NCBI GenBank assembly: GCA_942492115.1
Contig: CALODL010000024.1
Coordinates: 124,001-188,000, forward strand
Direction of reading: 5' to 3'
Length of the DNA stretch: 64,000 nucleotides
DNA from: CALODL01 sp942492115
GTDB taxonomy: Bacteria > Planctomycetota > Phycisphaerae > UBA1845 > CAIVHJ01
The notes under the pieces were generated by a model. It ran no database searches. It was not told the DNA's origin and worked only from the letters and a program-made list of their open reading frames with translations. The translations under genes and the position numbers were made by a program. Positions 17,401 through 26,790 of the stretch are shown here, piece after piece (position 1 is the first letter of the stretch; each line of letters starts with the position of its first letter).

Positions 17401-18285
17401 TCAGGAGGGGTTTCGCAGCTCATACACCGAATGGGCTGTCACGACTTCGCGCAACCCCGGCACACGGGTCAACAAGCCTGTTCCGCCAATGATCCACGGG
17501 CGGTTGAATCCTTTGCGTACGACGCGTTCGATGTGCAGTCCAATTCTGTGGCAACATCGTTCGAAGCGACCAATGGTCAGGCGGTTGACCTCGGGCAAAG
17601 CTTCGAGGTCCCGCCACTTGTTGGGCTTCTTGCATCCGTTGTCGTCCGTATCCCAATGCTTGATTGGATAGTCCGGCAGATCGTAGATGCGCGCGCACAC
17701 GTTGACCAGGTTCCGCTCACGCATCAGCAGGTGACACCATGGGAGTGGGACGAGGCTGTCAATGTGGCCGCCGTAGGGATGTCCCCACGGTATCCACATG
17801 ATCAGGACACGACCGCCCGGGCGCAGTACACGCCGCCACTCATGGAACATGTCCTCGTAGTGCATGAGGTGTTCAAGAACGTCGAAGCACAGCACGATAT
17901 CAGTAGAGTTATCCGGTAGATCAACCGTCTGGCCATTGGATGCGGTGATGAACTGCGGCCGAACAGCACCTTCGAGCTCCGCCGCGCGACGTTGAGCAAC
18001 CGCAACCCGTTGGGCATCGAGATCAATCCCGACGATGCTCTTGACACGGCGATGAGCCAGATACAGGGTCAAGTCCCCGTAGCCACACCCGAGATCAACG
18101 ACATCGCATCCGGTAAGATCGAGATCGGAGAAGTAACGATCGAAATGACCACGGAGTTCGGAGCTTCGCCAGTCGGCGTAGGCTTCTGCGCTGAGTGTCG
18201 CCGGATTGCTCCCGCGCCCACCGGGCCGACGACGCCGAATGCGTTGTTTGGCCATTTGATAGCACAACCAACTACTGGCACTCAT
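17401..18285 (-). CDS. Class I SAM-dependent methyltransferase
   Basis: 294 residues. The SAM-binding motif is VVDLGCGYGDLTLYLAH, followed by the acidic strand end GIDLDAQRV, and DIVLCFDVLEHLMHY and RVLRPGGRVLIM, as in UbiE/Methyltransf_11 enzymes. The start at 18285 overlaps the upstream glycosyltransferase stop (ATGA). Its place behind two glycosyltransferases suggests methylation of a glycan or lipid precursor. The C-terminal third shows no feature I can assign. Confidence 0.9.
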   Translation of the reverse strand: MSASSWLCYQMAKQRIRRRRPGGRGSNPATLSAEAYADWRSSELRGHFDRYFSDLDLTGCDVVDLGCGYGDLTLYLAHRRVKSIVGIDLDAQRVAVAQRRAAELEGAVRPQFITASNGQTVDLPDNSTDIVLCFDVLEHLMHYEDMFHEWRRVLRPGGRVLIMWIPWGHPYGGHIDSLVPLPWCHLLMRERNLVNVCARIYDLPDYPIKHWDTDDNGCKKPNKWRDLEALPEVNRLTIGRFERCCHRIGLHIERVVRKGFNRPWIIGGTGLLTRVPGLREVVTAHSVYELRNPS

Positions 18286-19424
18286 GACTGCCCCAATACG
18301 GTCAGGCTGTGCGGCCCTGCTGTTGGCACGCGTGGCGTCGCGGTGACCTGGCCAACCTGCCGGACGATTGCAGCCAGCACATCCTCGACGGTTACCGCCC
18401 CCATGCACGGTACCGCCTCACAACCAGCGTCGAAACTGGACTTGTAGCAACCCAGACATGACAACTGCGGCTCGAGCACCTCACCCAGGCCATAGAGATG
18501 AAACTCGTGGCGATTGAAAATATTATTGAGCAACACGACCCTGCGACCTGCCCCGATCGCCATGTGTAATGCCATCGTCACCGACGTAACGACGACTGTA
18601 CACTGCTCGACAATGCTCAAGAACTGGCGCAACGGACGAACACCGCAGTACAAAGCTCCAGTTCGTTGCCGCAGACGCGTATTGAGGTCGTGCTCGTCCG
18701 GTCCTCCAAGCAGCATCACCTGGAAACCCGAATCTTGTAAGCGCTCGGCCAGTGCCGCGAAGTGGTCTTCGGGCCAGATCCGTGTCGGCCACACGGGCCC
18801 AGCGCCCGTATTGAGGCCAATGAGTGGCCGGCCCGACTGAATCGGATCGCCCGCAAACGGAACGCTCGGGGGCAGAACGTAGTGTTCACCAGCAAAGCGC
18901 CAGCCGCACATTTCGAAGACTTCGTCGATATAGTGGCGTCTATTGGCCATCATCAAATCGTCAAAGACTCCCGTTCGAAACTTGTGCGTGGCATCCTGGT
19001 CCGCCGGTGCGATGTTGCCGTTTGGATCGAGAGTGAAACCCTTGAGCCGTGCAGTATTCATTTGTGCAGCGACTGCACAGGCGCCGCGCTCCTTGTCGAG
19101 ACTGTAGACCGTGTCCCACAGTTGGGCCTTGAGCCATTCGACCTGCTCCCAGTCAAAGGGCACGATGCGATCGACCCACTCCTCCGGCACCAGCTCGCGG
19201 AACCGCGTCACCCACACGATCTCGGCAGCGGGATGATGGGCACGCAGGTACCTGAGGATCGGCGTACAACGGATCACCTCGCCGGCGGCACCGAGCTTGA
19301 TGATCAGGATACGCGCCGTGACCGGGTCATACTGCATGCACGCTGCACAATGTGTCCCCGTCTCTTTGTGCGGAGTGCACGGCTTGTAACCATCGAAGTG
19401 TCGGCAGTCCGTGTTGATTGTCAT
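18282..19424 (-). CDS. Glycosyltransferase family 9 (heptosyltransferase-like) protein
   Basis: 380 residues. An N-terminal Cys-rich stretch (THCAACMQYD) precedes the GT-B fold: ILIIKLGAAGEVIRCTPILRYLRAHHP is typical of heptosyltransferases, then LIGLNTGAGPVWPTRIWPEDHFAALAERL and VMLLGGPDE, and TVVVTSVTMALHMAIGAG as the donor-binding part. Four more cysteines are near CLGCYKSSFDAGCEAVPC. GT9 enzymes build LPS core. The cysteine-containing termini are unusual. Start and stop overlap both neighbours by 4 nt. Confidence 0.9.
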   Translation of the reverse strand: MTINTDCRHFDGYKPCTPHKETGTHCAACMQYDPVTARILIIKLGAAGEVIRCTPILRYLRAHHPAAEIVWVTRFRELVPEEWVDRIVPFDWEQVEWLKAQLWDTVYSLDKERGACAVAAQMNTARLKGFTLDPNGNIAPADQDATHKFRTGVFDDLMMANRRHYIDEVFEMCGWRFAGEHYVLPPSVPFAGDPIQSGRPLIGLNTGAGPVWPTRIWPEDHFAALAERLQDSGFQVMLLGGPDEHDLNTRLRQRTGALYCGVRPLRQFLSIVEQCTVVVTSVTMALHMAIGAGRRVVLLNNIFNRHEFHLYGLGEVLEPQLSCLGCYKSSFDAGCEAVPCMGAVTVEDVLAAIVRQVGQVTATPRVPTAGPHSLTVLGQS

Positions 19425-20641
19425 GCCGTAGCACCTGCGGGGATTCCTGGGGGCTTCTCGGTCGCACATGCGGGCTGTCCGATTAGTTCGTGGCACATGA
19501 CGTCCAAGCGCGCGGCCGCGGCCTCCCAACTGCAATGATCCTCGGCCGTTCGTCGCCCGGCCGCGCCCATGCGGGTACATTCCGCCGCATCATCGAGCAG
19601 GGCACACACCCCCTCGGCCAGCGCCTGCGGGCTGCGTCCGACCCACACATTTTCGCGATGGGTCCCCGGAAGGTCACCCAGGGCACGCCGGGTACACACC
19701 ACGGGCTTGCCCATGGCCCAGGCTTCCATGATCTTGTTCTTGATCCCCGCCCCACTGCGCATCGGAACCACGGCAACCGTCGCCCGGGCGACGTGTGGAC
19801 GAATATCCTCTACGAACCCCAGCCACTCGACGCCTGCCATCGTCTTGACGTGTTCAAGCTGCGGCGCGTCACCGGGCCCCATGATCGTCCATCGCGCCTG
19901 CGGCCTGCGGGCGCGCACCAGCGGCCATACCTGTTCCGCAAAGAACAAGATGGCGCCTATGTTGGGACCAAAGCCCAGGCCGCCCCAGAAAACGATACGA
20001 TCCGGTTCGGTGCGCTCGGGTTCGGGGGCATATTGCGAACAATCGACGCCGTGGGGCAATACTTCGAGACGCGGATGCCGGGTTACGAGGCGGCACACAC
20101 GACGATCGGCACGTGCATTGAGGGCAATCATGTCGATGTTGGGTGCGTGCTGACGTTGATAGGCGATGCTGCCCATCAGCCCTTTGATGCCGTGCCTGAA
20201 GGAATGAGCGCGGCCGTGGAGTAACTCGAGCAGCATGTGCAGCGTGTCGTCATCCTGAAGATCACACAATGTCGGGACGTCCTGTATGCGGCTGAGGTAG
20301 GACATCGATTGGTAGTTCATGCCGATCATCACATCGGGTTGCCAGTGATGAGCAGCCTTGTGCACGTCGCGACAGAACAACATGCTGATACCAAAGAACC
20401 GCTCAACCCGACTGGCGACGAACCCTTCGGCAACGAGGTCGACATCGTCGTCGAATAGGCGATCGGATTGCGCCACCCAACATTCGAAATTGAACGAATG
20501 GTCGGCTGATTCGCCCGGACGCTGGGCCACCAGCAGGACCTCGTGTTCGACGGCCAGCCGCCGGCACAGCTCAAAGCAGCGCAGGCGCCCGCCGTAGCAC
20601 AGCGGCCAGGGTGGCTCGTTGCGAATGACCATGATCTTCAT
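19421..20641 (-). CDS. Glycosyltransferase family 4/group 1 protein
   Basis: 406 residues from ATG 20641 with GGAGT upstream. The N-terminal domain starts with MKIMVIRNEPPWPLCYGG. The C-terminal GT-B domain has FWGGLGFGPN, WTIMGPGDAP, VEWLGFVEDIRPHVARATVAVVPMRSGAGIKNKIMEAWAMGKPVV, including the conserved acidic pair region. The overall pattern resembles the sugar transferases of the PEP-CTERM/EpsH-associated type. It heads a three-gene operon (GT4-GT9-methyltransferase) likely making a surface glycan. Confidence 0.92.
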   Translation of the reverse strand: MKIMVIRNEPPWPLCYGGRLRCFELCRRLAVEHEVLLVAQRPGESADHSFNFECWVAQSDRLFDDDVDLVAEGFVASRVERFFGISMLFCRDVHKAAHHWQPDVMIGMNYQSMSYLSRIQDVPTLCDLQDDDTLHMLLELLHGRAHSFRHGIKGLMGSIAYQRQHAPNIDMIALNARADRRVCRLVTRHPRLEVLPHGVDCSQYAPEPERTEPDRIVFWGGLGFGPNIGAILFFAEQVWPLVRARRPQARWTIMGPGDAPQLEHVKTMAGVEWLGFVEDIRPHVARATVAVVPMRSGAGIKNKIMEAWAMGKPVVCTRRALGDLPGTHRENVWVGRSPQALAEGVCALLDDAAECTRMGAAGRRTAEDHCSWEAAAARLDVMCHELIGQPACATEKPPGIPAGATA

Positions 20642-20880
20642 CGTGCACTCCAGAACGCTTCGCCCTGTGGTGTTTATCGGCTCATTCCGAGCCCGTATGA
20701 AGGTATCGGACACCCTCGGCCGTCACCGCAACTCTTTGCATTGCAATATTATGCACCCAGGGGCGGCCTGTTTTTCTGCGAGAGTGATGTGGAACCCCCG
20801 GGCGTGGGTCGCATCGAAGGCCCCAACGCGTGCGTACTATTCAGTGGGAATCCATGTCCGGCCGTTGATGGGAGATCGTC

Positions 20881-21396
20881 ATGAACACGACGCAGCGTAT
20901 CGAGGACGTTCGCATCGCCGCCCCCTGCCCTATGTCATGGAACGACATGGAGGGTGACGACCACGTTCGGGTCTGCCGTCAGTGCGACAAGAAGGTTTAC
21001 GACTTTACGACCCTGTCACCGGCGGAGGTCCTCGACCTCCTCGACGTTCACGAAGGCAACCTCTGTGCCCACATGTACGGGCGTCCCGACGGCACCATGA
21101 TCGTCGATAACTGTCCAGTTGGACTGGCTGCGGTGCGCCGAAGGGCGCGCCGTCTGATGGGCGGGCTGGCCGCTGTGGTGGTGCTCCTGATCACCAGCGT
21201 CGCTGCACTCGGTTTGCGTCGCGCCAGTCGACTCGAGCGGGCCCAGCCATTTCGGGCGATCATCGAAAAGTTTGATCCCCCACGCCTCCGCCTCGCGGGG
21301 AGCATCTGCATCCCCTCCACGAAAACCGCATCTCCGCGCACACCCGCACCCCCAGGCACGGTCATCCCTCTGACGATCAACGGTGAATCACGATGA
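20881..21396 (+). CDS. Membrane protein with the CPxSWxxMxGDDxVRxC zinc-like motif
   Basis: 171 residues. The conserved family block is present: CPMSWNDMEGDDHVRVCRQC, VYDFTTLSPAEV, then GNLCAHMYGRPDGTMIVDNCP. Four cysteines in two pairs suggest a metal-binding module. One transmembrane helix follows (about 98-116) and a basic or Pro-rich tail. The family is common in Planctomycetota, Bacteroidota and Deinococcus. Its function is unknown. The stop overlaps the start of the next gene (ATGA). Confidence 0.8.
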   Translation: MNTTQRIEDVRIAAPCPMSWNDMEGDDHVRVCRQCDKKVYDFTTLSPAEVLDLLDVHEGNLCAHMYGRPDGTMIVDNCPVGLAAVRRRARRLMGGLAAVVVLLITSVAALGLRRASRLERAQPFRAIIEKFDPPRLRLAGSICIPSTKTASPRTPAPPGTVIPLTINGESR

Positions 21397-21932
21397 CGCG
21401 GATGAATCACAATACGCTGGCGCTGACCATGGGCCAGGCACTCGTATGGACCGTACTGTGGCTGACGGGGATGGCCCTGTCTCGATCACCCGACCATGGT
21501 CTGGCGCTATTTATGTTGATCGTGATCGTGCCGACTGGAACGGCATGGGGCTGCGCAGCGCTGATCCACACATGGCGTCCCAGAAAGTTGCTGAACGTCG
21601 AGCCACGTAAAGCGTTGTGCACGACCGCAGGCGTGCTCTCCGGAATGATGGCGGCAACACTTGCCGTTCTGTCCATCTGGTACTTCAGTTTTCCGCTGGC
21701 CGATTCACTGAGCCTGGCCTGCGCACCGGCCATGACCACTGCAGTCGTCCTGCTGCTGTGCTCAGGCCCGGTGCGGCCCGGTCGATGCGGGCACTGCGAT
21801 TATGACGTGCGGGCCTCGTGGTCTTCGGGCACCTGTCCGGAATGCGGACGGCCTCTGCGCCAGCCGAAAACGAAGGCGAGGATGAGTACGACCACGCAGG
21901 ACCACGGAAATAAGTCACCGATTCGTGTGTAG
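21393..21932 (+). CDS. Multi-pass membrane protein with C-terminal zinc ribbon
   Basis: 179 residues. Four hydrophobic segments precede a zinc ribbon CGHCDYDVR...CPECGRPL (about residues 130-150), a signature often seen in planctomycete membrane proteins. It is translationally coupled to the preceding gene. Its 3' 133 bases overlap the 3' end of lnt on the other strand, and the zinc ribbon itself lies in that overlap. Function unknown. Confidence 0.75.
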   Translation: MTRMNHNTLALTMGQALVWTVLWLTGMALSRSPDHGLALFMLIVIVPTGTAWGCAALIHTWRPRKLLNVEPRKALCTTAGVLSGMMAATLAVLSIWYFSFPLADSLSLACAPAMTTAVVLLLCSGPVRPGRCGHCDYDVRASWSSGTCPECGRPLRQPKTKARMSTTTQDHGNKSPIRV

Positions 21933-23401
21933 AGCGTAATGTGTTCGAACAGCGGCACCTCGGCCACGAGTACTTCGGGGTTCTGAATGGCTAAGCGCTT
22001 GGACACGGCCCCCGTCGGAAGGATGGCACAGGTCGTACCGGTCATGGTACACCGCAGCAGGCTTCGACGGTTTTCGATGGCCCGAAACCGCGCGATCTGT
22101 GCATGACTGTCCAGTGCCATCGAAGTGCCGAACCAGTAGTCATTGGTCAGATTAGCCAGAATATTGGCGCCGGCCTTGACCGTCTCCCGCGCCAGACTCG
22201 CGACGACGTCTTCGTAACAGATGAGCACACCGATGCGCGCGCCATTGGCTGCATTGAGCGGCTCCGCTGATGTGCCGGCCAGCAACCATCCAGGAAATGG
22301 CCACAGCCCATGCAACACGGGGAACAACCCCTGGAAGGGGATGTATTCGCCGAAAGGAATGAGCGCCTGCTTGTGGTACATACCGACGAGACGCTCGCTC
22401 GGATCCATGAGGAAGGCCGTGTTGTAGAACTCAGGGTTTTGAGGATCGACCACGGGCATGACCACGCTGGTCCCCCCGAACAGGAAATGGCAGGGTGGAT
22501 TCGGGAAGGGCCGCGCCTCGGGCAGCACGCCCACATCGGCCAGTCCTTCTGGCGTAAACGACTCGATATCCAGCGGATACGCACCCACCGAGGACTCCGG
22601 CCACAGAATCAGCGTCACCGGTTCGACGATGTCGCGAGACAACAGCCGACAGGGTGCCAACCTTCTGGCCGGCTCGTGTCCGTCGTCCGGGTTGACCTCG
22701 CCGGGTTGAACCATGGCCACACTGATCTTCGGGCTATCGACCATTCGACGCTCGACCGACGACAGGCGTTGAACACCGATACAGATGGTCGCGGCGAGCA
22801 CGACCAGAGCGATCCACGGCTCCATCGCCCTGGACGCGTCATCGTGTTTCGAGGCCACGATGCGATAAGCGAGTTCGGTTACCGCAGCCGCGGACCACAT
22901 GATGATGAAACTGACGGCATGGACTCCGAACCACTCGGCCACCTGCACGATTGCCGACCATTCGATCATGGTGTCGGCCAATCGCCAGAGAAACACCTTG
23001 GGCCAGGCAAACTCGAGCGTCACCCAACACAGGGCGACGATCCAAGTGCCCCTGCAGTTCCAACGCCGCAACTGTGCGGAGAGCATGCAGAAGAGGCCAA
23101 GCTGAATCGATTCGGCACAGCAAAACAGCCCGTGCAAAGACATGGAGATCTCGGGACCAAAACCCGAATAGTCTTTGAGGGTCTGGGTCAGCCAGTAGAA
23201 CGCCGATGCGTGCAAGCCGATGCCGGCGACCCAACCATACCACATGGCTCTGCGCGGCAGCTCCAGTCGGGAGATCCACACCAGCACGAAAATCGGAATC
23301 CAGCACACCCAACCCCAGACCGGAGCCAGCCAGCCAACGGACAACACAACGCCGGCGAGGGCCGCTGCGAGGGTCCATCCAATTGTTCTGAGCCACGACA
23401 T
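21800..23401 (-). CDS. lnt: Apolipoprotein N-acyltransferase
   Basis: 533 residues. Five or six N-terminal membrane helices are followed by a periplasmic nitrilase-like domain with the catalytic triad Glu269 (WPESS), Lys344 (YHKQALIPFGEY) and Cys395 (ICYED), then a last membrane helix. Lnt adds the third acyl chain to the N-terminal Cys of lipoproteins in the inner membrane, which fits the many lipoprotein signals here. It follows tdk by 50 nt. The C-terminal 44 codons overlap the convergent zinc-ribbon gene. Confidence 0.95.
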   Translation of the reverse strand: MSWLRTIGWTLAAALAGVVLSVGWLAPVWGWVCWIPIFVLVWISRLELPRRAMWYGWVAGIGLHASAFYWLTQTLKDYSGFGPEISMSLHGLFCCAESIQLGLFCMLSAQLRRWNCRGTWIVALCWVTLEFAWPKVFLWRLADTMIEWSAIVQVAEWFGVHAVSFIIMWSAAAVTELAYRIVASKHDDASRAMEPWIALVVLAATICIGVQRLSSVERRMVDSPKISVAMVQPGEVNPDDGHEPARRLAPCRLLSRDIVEPVTLILWPESSVGAYPLDIESFTPEGLADVGVLPEARPFPNPPCHFLFGGTSVVMPVVDPQNPEFYNTAFLMDPSERLVGMYHKQALIPFGEYIPFQGLFPVLHGLWPFPGWLLAGTSAEPLNAANGARIGVLICYEDVVASLARETVKAGANILANLTNDYWFGTSMALDSHAQIARFRAIENRRSLLRCTMTGTTCAILPTGAVSKRLAIQNPEVLVAEVPLFEHITLYTRIGDLFPWSCVVVLILAFVFGWRRGRPHSGQVPEDHEARTS

Positions 23402-23451
23402 AAGCTGCCCGCGTATGGGTCAAAAGATGAATGAGGCCACTGTGGCCGGAG

Positions 23452-24033
23452 TCAGGCGAGGCCCGGTTGTTCTGAAACCGGTTTGGCCTCGGAAGGAGGA
23501 TAGAAACAGGCTGCGCAGCGCGATTCGAACGCTTCCGATCCACCTACCAGATTGTCATCGGTCAAGGGTTGCGTTCGCTGCGTCCGATCGGCCGGCGCGC
23601 CACAGGCCTTGCAGGTGCCGAGCATGACGGTCTTTCGCCCCAACGCTGCCAACTGGAAAACGTGCTCGAACGGATCACCCCACATATCCCGATCGAGTCC
23701 ACAGCATATGATCCGCCGGCCGCTGTCGATCAGCGCGACGAAGATGTCGATGATCGTCGGGGGAAAGAAGTGAATTTCATCAACAGCCACGATCGTGGCC
23801 CCCGTATCCTCGGCAATCTGCCGGACCTCCGCTGCCGACCGGACGGTCCTGGCCTCGAGGCGCTGCCCGTCGTGGGTCACGATATCCGTTCTGGAGTAGC
23901 GATCGTCGATCTCGGGCTTGAGGCAGACCACGGTGTCCTCGTACCCGCTCAACGCCTCCACCCGCTGAATCAACAGGGTCGTCTTGCCACTGAACATGCA
24001 TCCGCAGATGACTTCGAGATGATCTGGATTCAC
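23452..24033 (-). CDS. tdk: Thymidine kinase (type II)
   Basis: 194 residues from GTG 24033, with AAGGGA 5 nt upstream; an in-frame ATG at 24168 adds 45 residues but overlaps the upstream gene's end and lacks a binding site. The P-loop is GCMFSGKTT. VAVDEIHFF carries the Walker B acid. ICCGLDRDMWGDPF is the lid-type region. The zinc motif is CKAC...CAAC. It phosphorylates thymidine to dTMP. The gene belongs to the trmB-peptidase-tdk-lnt run. Confidence 0.95.
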   Translation of the reverse strand: MNPDHLEVICGCMFSGKTTLLIQRVEALSGYEDTVVCLKPEIDDRYSRTDIVTHDGQRLEARTVRSAAEVRQIAEDTGATIVAVDEIHFFPPTIIDIFVALIDSGRRIICCGLDRDMWGDPFEHVFQLAALGRKTVMLGTCKACGAPADRTQRTQPLTDDNLVGGSEAFESRCAACFYPPSEAKPVSEQPGLA

Positions 24034-24124
24034 TGCGTTCCCTTCAAGCGACTGGGCCACAGCATACAGATCCAAATGGCCGGTGTCACGAAGGATGGAA
24101 CGAATCGCACGGCCGAAAGCGGCG

Positions 24125-25276
24125 CTATTGCGGGGACTTCTGTTGATTCTCGGATTCGAGGAATTCACTCAGTGATGTCGGAGGCTCACGGCTCTCGAGT
24201 TCGACGAATGACAGCGTTGCCCTTCCGCCCGTGGCGTCCTCGAAAGTGAGAGGTGTGAATGTCGGCGGGAAGCCGCTCGCTCCGATGGGCGTGATGGTTG
24301 GACATTCCGCGCTGCCGTCCGCACACGCCAGCGCCTCTTCATATGTGGACCACTCTTCGTCTGTCAGCAGGTGATCGGTGATGATCATCACGGCGAGCTC
24401 GAGGTGACGCGGTGACGCGTCCGCCGCTGGGAACCGCGCGCCGTTGGCGGTGATGATGTCCTCGATGGTCACGAGCTCGATGCGCTCGGCACTGAAATCA
24501 GCGCAGTCCCCTCTCAGGACTTCGAGCACCGGGTTTACGGCAACCTCGATCGGTGGCACTTCCTCAGGGGGCACCAGGCCCATCAAATACAGTTCGAGTG
24601 GCGCATAGGGCACGGAGTTGCCCGCATACCCAGCCGGCGAGAACACCTCGAGCCCCGTTGGACCGCAGGCGCGATAGACCCCCGCGCCCAGATCGACAAG
24701 CGTGTCGGGGTCCCACCCGCCCAGCGCACCACCGACCGAAGTAAATCCCCAGTGACTGAGCGGTTCTGTCTCGAGCTGCGCCGCGAGACTCGGCGGGCCC
24801 GTCAAGTAGGCCGCCCAGGAGTGTGCCAGCTCATGCAGCAATGGACCGGCAACCAGCGTATCACTGGCCCCCAGAACGGTGTAGCTGCGCATGCTGGGTG
24901 GACCAACGGGGTTGAAGATCGGCCTGCGGACCTCACCAAGGCCACGTTCGAATATGCGTTGGGCGGAGGTGAAATTGGCAATCGATCGCGTGGATGACGT
25001 GGCCAGAAATTCATCGGAAGGAATGTCCAGGACCATCACCAGCACATCGAAATCGTTAGCAAAGGAAGCACTGAAGCGCTCGACCAGACAGTTGAAGCTG
25101 ACATGCCGGTCAACCTGCTGTAACCAGGTGAATGCCGAATCGAATGCCGAGGAATCCATGTACGCCGTGGCCCGCCCGGATGGCGACAACTGAAAAATGC
25201 CGTCGTCGGAATTCTCGACACAATCAGATTGACTGCAGGCTGGACTGAGAATCAGGAGGACCGCTGCAACCGCCAT
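24125..25276 (-). CDS. Lipoprotein with an HExxH zincin motif
   Basis: About 383 residues if the ATG at 25276 is used, giving a lipobox LILSPAC. A GTG at 25333 would lengthen the signal; the start is uncertain since the 5' end overlaps trmB by about 50 nt. The HELAHSW motif (24816-24836) marks a zinc metallopeptidase-type helix, and APLELYLMGLVPPEEVPP follows. The third zinc ligand cannot be assigned with confidence. It is probably an envelope peptidase of an uncharacterised family. It is co-oriented with trmB, tdk and lnt. Confidence 0.7.
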   Translation of the reverse strand: MAVAAVLLILSPACSQSDCVENSDDGIFQLSPSGRATAYMDSSAFDSAFTWLQQVDRHVSFNCLVERFSASFANDFDVLVMVLDIPSDEFLATSSTRSIANFTSAQRIFERGLGEVRRPIFNPVGPPSMRSYTVLGASDTLVAGPLLHELAHSWAAYLTGPPSLAAQLETEPLSHWGFTSVGGALGGWDPDTLVDLGAGVYRACGPTGLEVFSPAGYAGNSVPYAPLELYLMGLVPPEEVPPIEVAVNPVLEVLRGDCADFSAERIELVTIEDIITANGARFPAADASPRHLELAVMIITDHLLTDEEWSTYEEALACADGSAECPTITPIGASGFPPTFTPLTFEDATGGRATLSFVELESREPPTSLSEFLESENQQKSPQ

Positions 25277-25913
25277 CCCCTGAACGGCGCGCAGTGCGGC
25301 GGTAGACCAGACGTGTAATATGACGGCCTTCACGGCAATACTTGATCTGGAAATTCGTAGGAACGAGATCCACCCCCTCTGTCCCATTCTCGGAATCCGA
25401 GTGTGTCCTTTCAAGTGCCTCGTGAGCGTCCAGGACGGCCTTGATAACCCCGAAATACTCGCGGTGATCCGTCTGGGCCGAGACGGTGCCCCCATCGTGG
25501 AGAATCCGGACCAGGGTCTCGACGAAGTCGGGTTGGAAGAGCCGCCGCTTGTGGTGGCGAGCCTTCGGCCACGGATCGGGATGATACACGTGAACTGCGG
25601 CCAATGACGCGGTCGGGATGTAGTTCGGTACGAAATGGGCAGCGTCCACCCGGCTGAGGCGGACATTGTGGACCCCCCAGCGGACCATGCGCTGTGCGGC
25701 ATACTTGAAGTACTTGTTGGCCCACTCCAGGCCGAGGAAGTTACGCTCCGGATGGGCCCGTGCCTGCTCTAAGATGAAGCCACCCTTGCCGCTGCCAATC
25801 TCCAATTCGACCGGCTGATCGCAGGTGAAGAGCTCGGACCACAAAATCATCCTTGGCTCGACGGGTGGAGTGTAGATAATGTCATCAACTGTCAAAGGCA
25901 TTCGTTTCATCAT
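25224..25913 (-). CDS. trmB: tRNA (guanine-N7-)-methyltransferase
   Basis: 229 residues. SAM motif I is VELEIGSGKGGFILEQA. FLGLEWANKY follows. The characteristic HPDPWPKARHHKRRL and the later TDHREYF are present. TrmB methylates G46 of tRNAs. The start may be ATG 25913 or the one at 25901; neither has a clear binding site. The divergent yggS ATG lies only 5 nt from 25913. A Ser/Gly-rich tail of about 17 residues is added at the C-terminus and overlaps the next gene. Confidence 0.95.
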   Translation of the reverse strand: MMKRMPLTVDDIIYTPPVEPRMILWSELFTCDQPVELEIGSGKGGFILEQARAHPERNFLGLEWANKYFKYAAQRMVRWGVHNVRLSRVDAAHFVPNYIPTASLAAVHVYHPDPWPKARHHKRRLFQPDFVETLVRILHDGGTVSAQTDHREYFGVIKAVLDAHEALERTHSDSENGTEGVDLVPTNFQIKYCREGRHITRLVYRRTARRSGDGGCSGPPDSQSSLQSI

Positions 25914-25918
25914 TTCAA

Positions 25919-26713
25919 ATGGGCACGACCCAGTCAACCAGGCAGTCCGACGGCCACGCCAGCCCCACAGCACGGCGGAACCGTCTAAGGGACAACATCG
26001 AGCGCACGCGCGAACGGGTGGCCCGGGCTGCCGAACAGTCGGGCCGGTCAGCCGATGATGTGCGCCTCATCGCCGTGACGAAGAAAGTCGAAGTGGACAT
26101 CATCCGCATGGCCCTCGACCTCGGGCTCACCGATCTTGGCGAGAACCGTGTGCAATCCCTGAGCCGCCGTGCCGCCATGGCCTACGAAACATTCAAGCGC
26201 AAACGAACCCTCGCGGAAGACAGTCCGGCGCGGGCCACCTGGCACATGATCGGCCACCTTCAACGCAACAAGGTCCGTGCAGCGATCGAATGGTCGCAGA
26301 TCATCCACTCGGTCGACAGCCTGCGTCTCGCCGAGCAGATCAGCACGGACGCTGCGGCACGCGACCTCGATATCGACATTTTTCTCCAGATCAATGTCGC
26401 AGGCGAGAAAACCAAGCATGGCGCTGCGGTTGGAGCCATCAATCTGCTCGTCGAAGAAATCAGCCCCCTGCCCAACGTGAACCTCGTCGGCCTGATGACC
26501 ATGGCTCCCTTCATCGACGACGAGGCACGCTTGCGCAGCACCTTTGCCCGTCTGCGCGAATTGGCCGACGATCTGAGAACGCGCGGCACCGTCACGGACC
26601 GCTTTACTCAGCTATCGATGGGCATGAGTCACGATTTCGAATATGCCATTCAGGAAGGTGCGACCATGGTCCGGGTGGGCAGTGCGTTGTTCGAGGGTCT
26701 GCACGAGGACTGA
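25919..26713 (+). CDS. yggS: PLP homeostasis protein (YggS/PROSC family)
   Basis: 264 residues. The fold III PLP protein pattern is clear: LIAVTKK with the PLP-binding Lys (K55), LGENRVQSL, WHMIGHLQRNK, LQINVAGEKTKHG, LVGLMTMAPF, and SMGMSHDFEYAIQEGATMVRVGSALF. These proteins bind PLP and keep its free level in balance. The N-terminus is about 20 residues longer than usual and has low conservation, so a later start is possible. It is divergent from trmB. Confidence 0.94.
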   Translation: MGTTQSTRQSDGHASPTARRNRLRDNIERTRERVARAAEQSGRSADDVRLIAVTKKVEVDIIRMALDLGLTDLGENRVQSLSRRAAMAYETFKRKRTLAEDSPARATWHMIGHLQRNKVRAAIEWSQIIHSVDSLRLAEQISTDAAARDLDIDIFLQINVAGEKTKHGAAVGAINLLVEEISPLPNVNLVGLMTMAPFIDDEARLRSTFARLRELADDLRTRGTVTDRFTQLSMGMSHDFEYAIQEGATMVRVGSALFEGLHED

Positions 26714-26790
26714 CTGGTCCCCGCCAAACCCACCGACCTGCTCGAAACCTGGAGTTCCGCGTTGTGCGGATTTCGCAGATGGTGCGGCGA

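Noticed and set aside
22310..23434. Long frame opposite lnt
   Set aside because: It is antisense to a full Lnt with an intact catalytic triad and reads as Arg/His/Gly-rich sequence without pattern.
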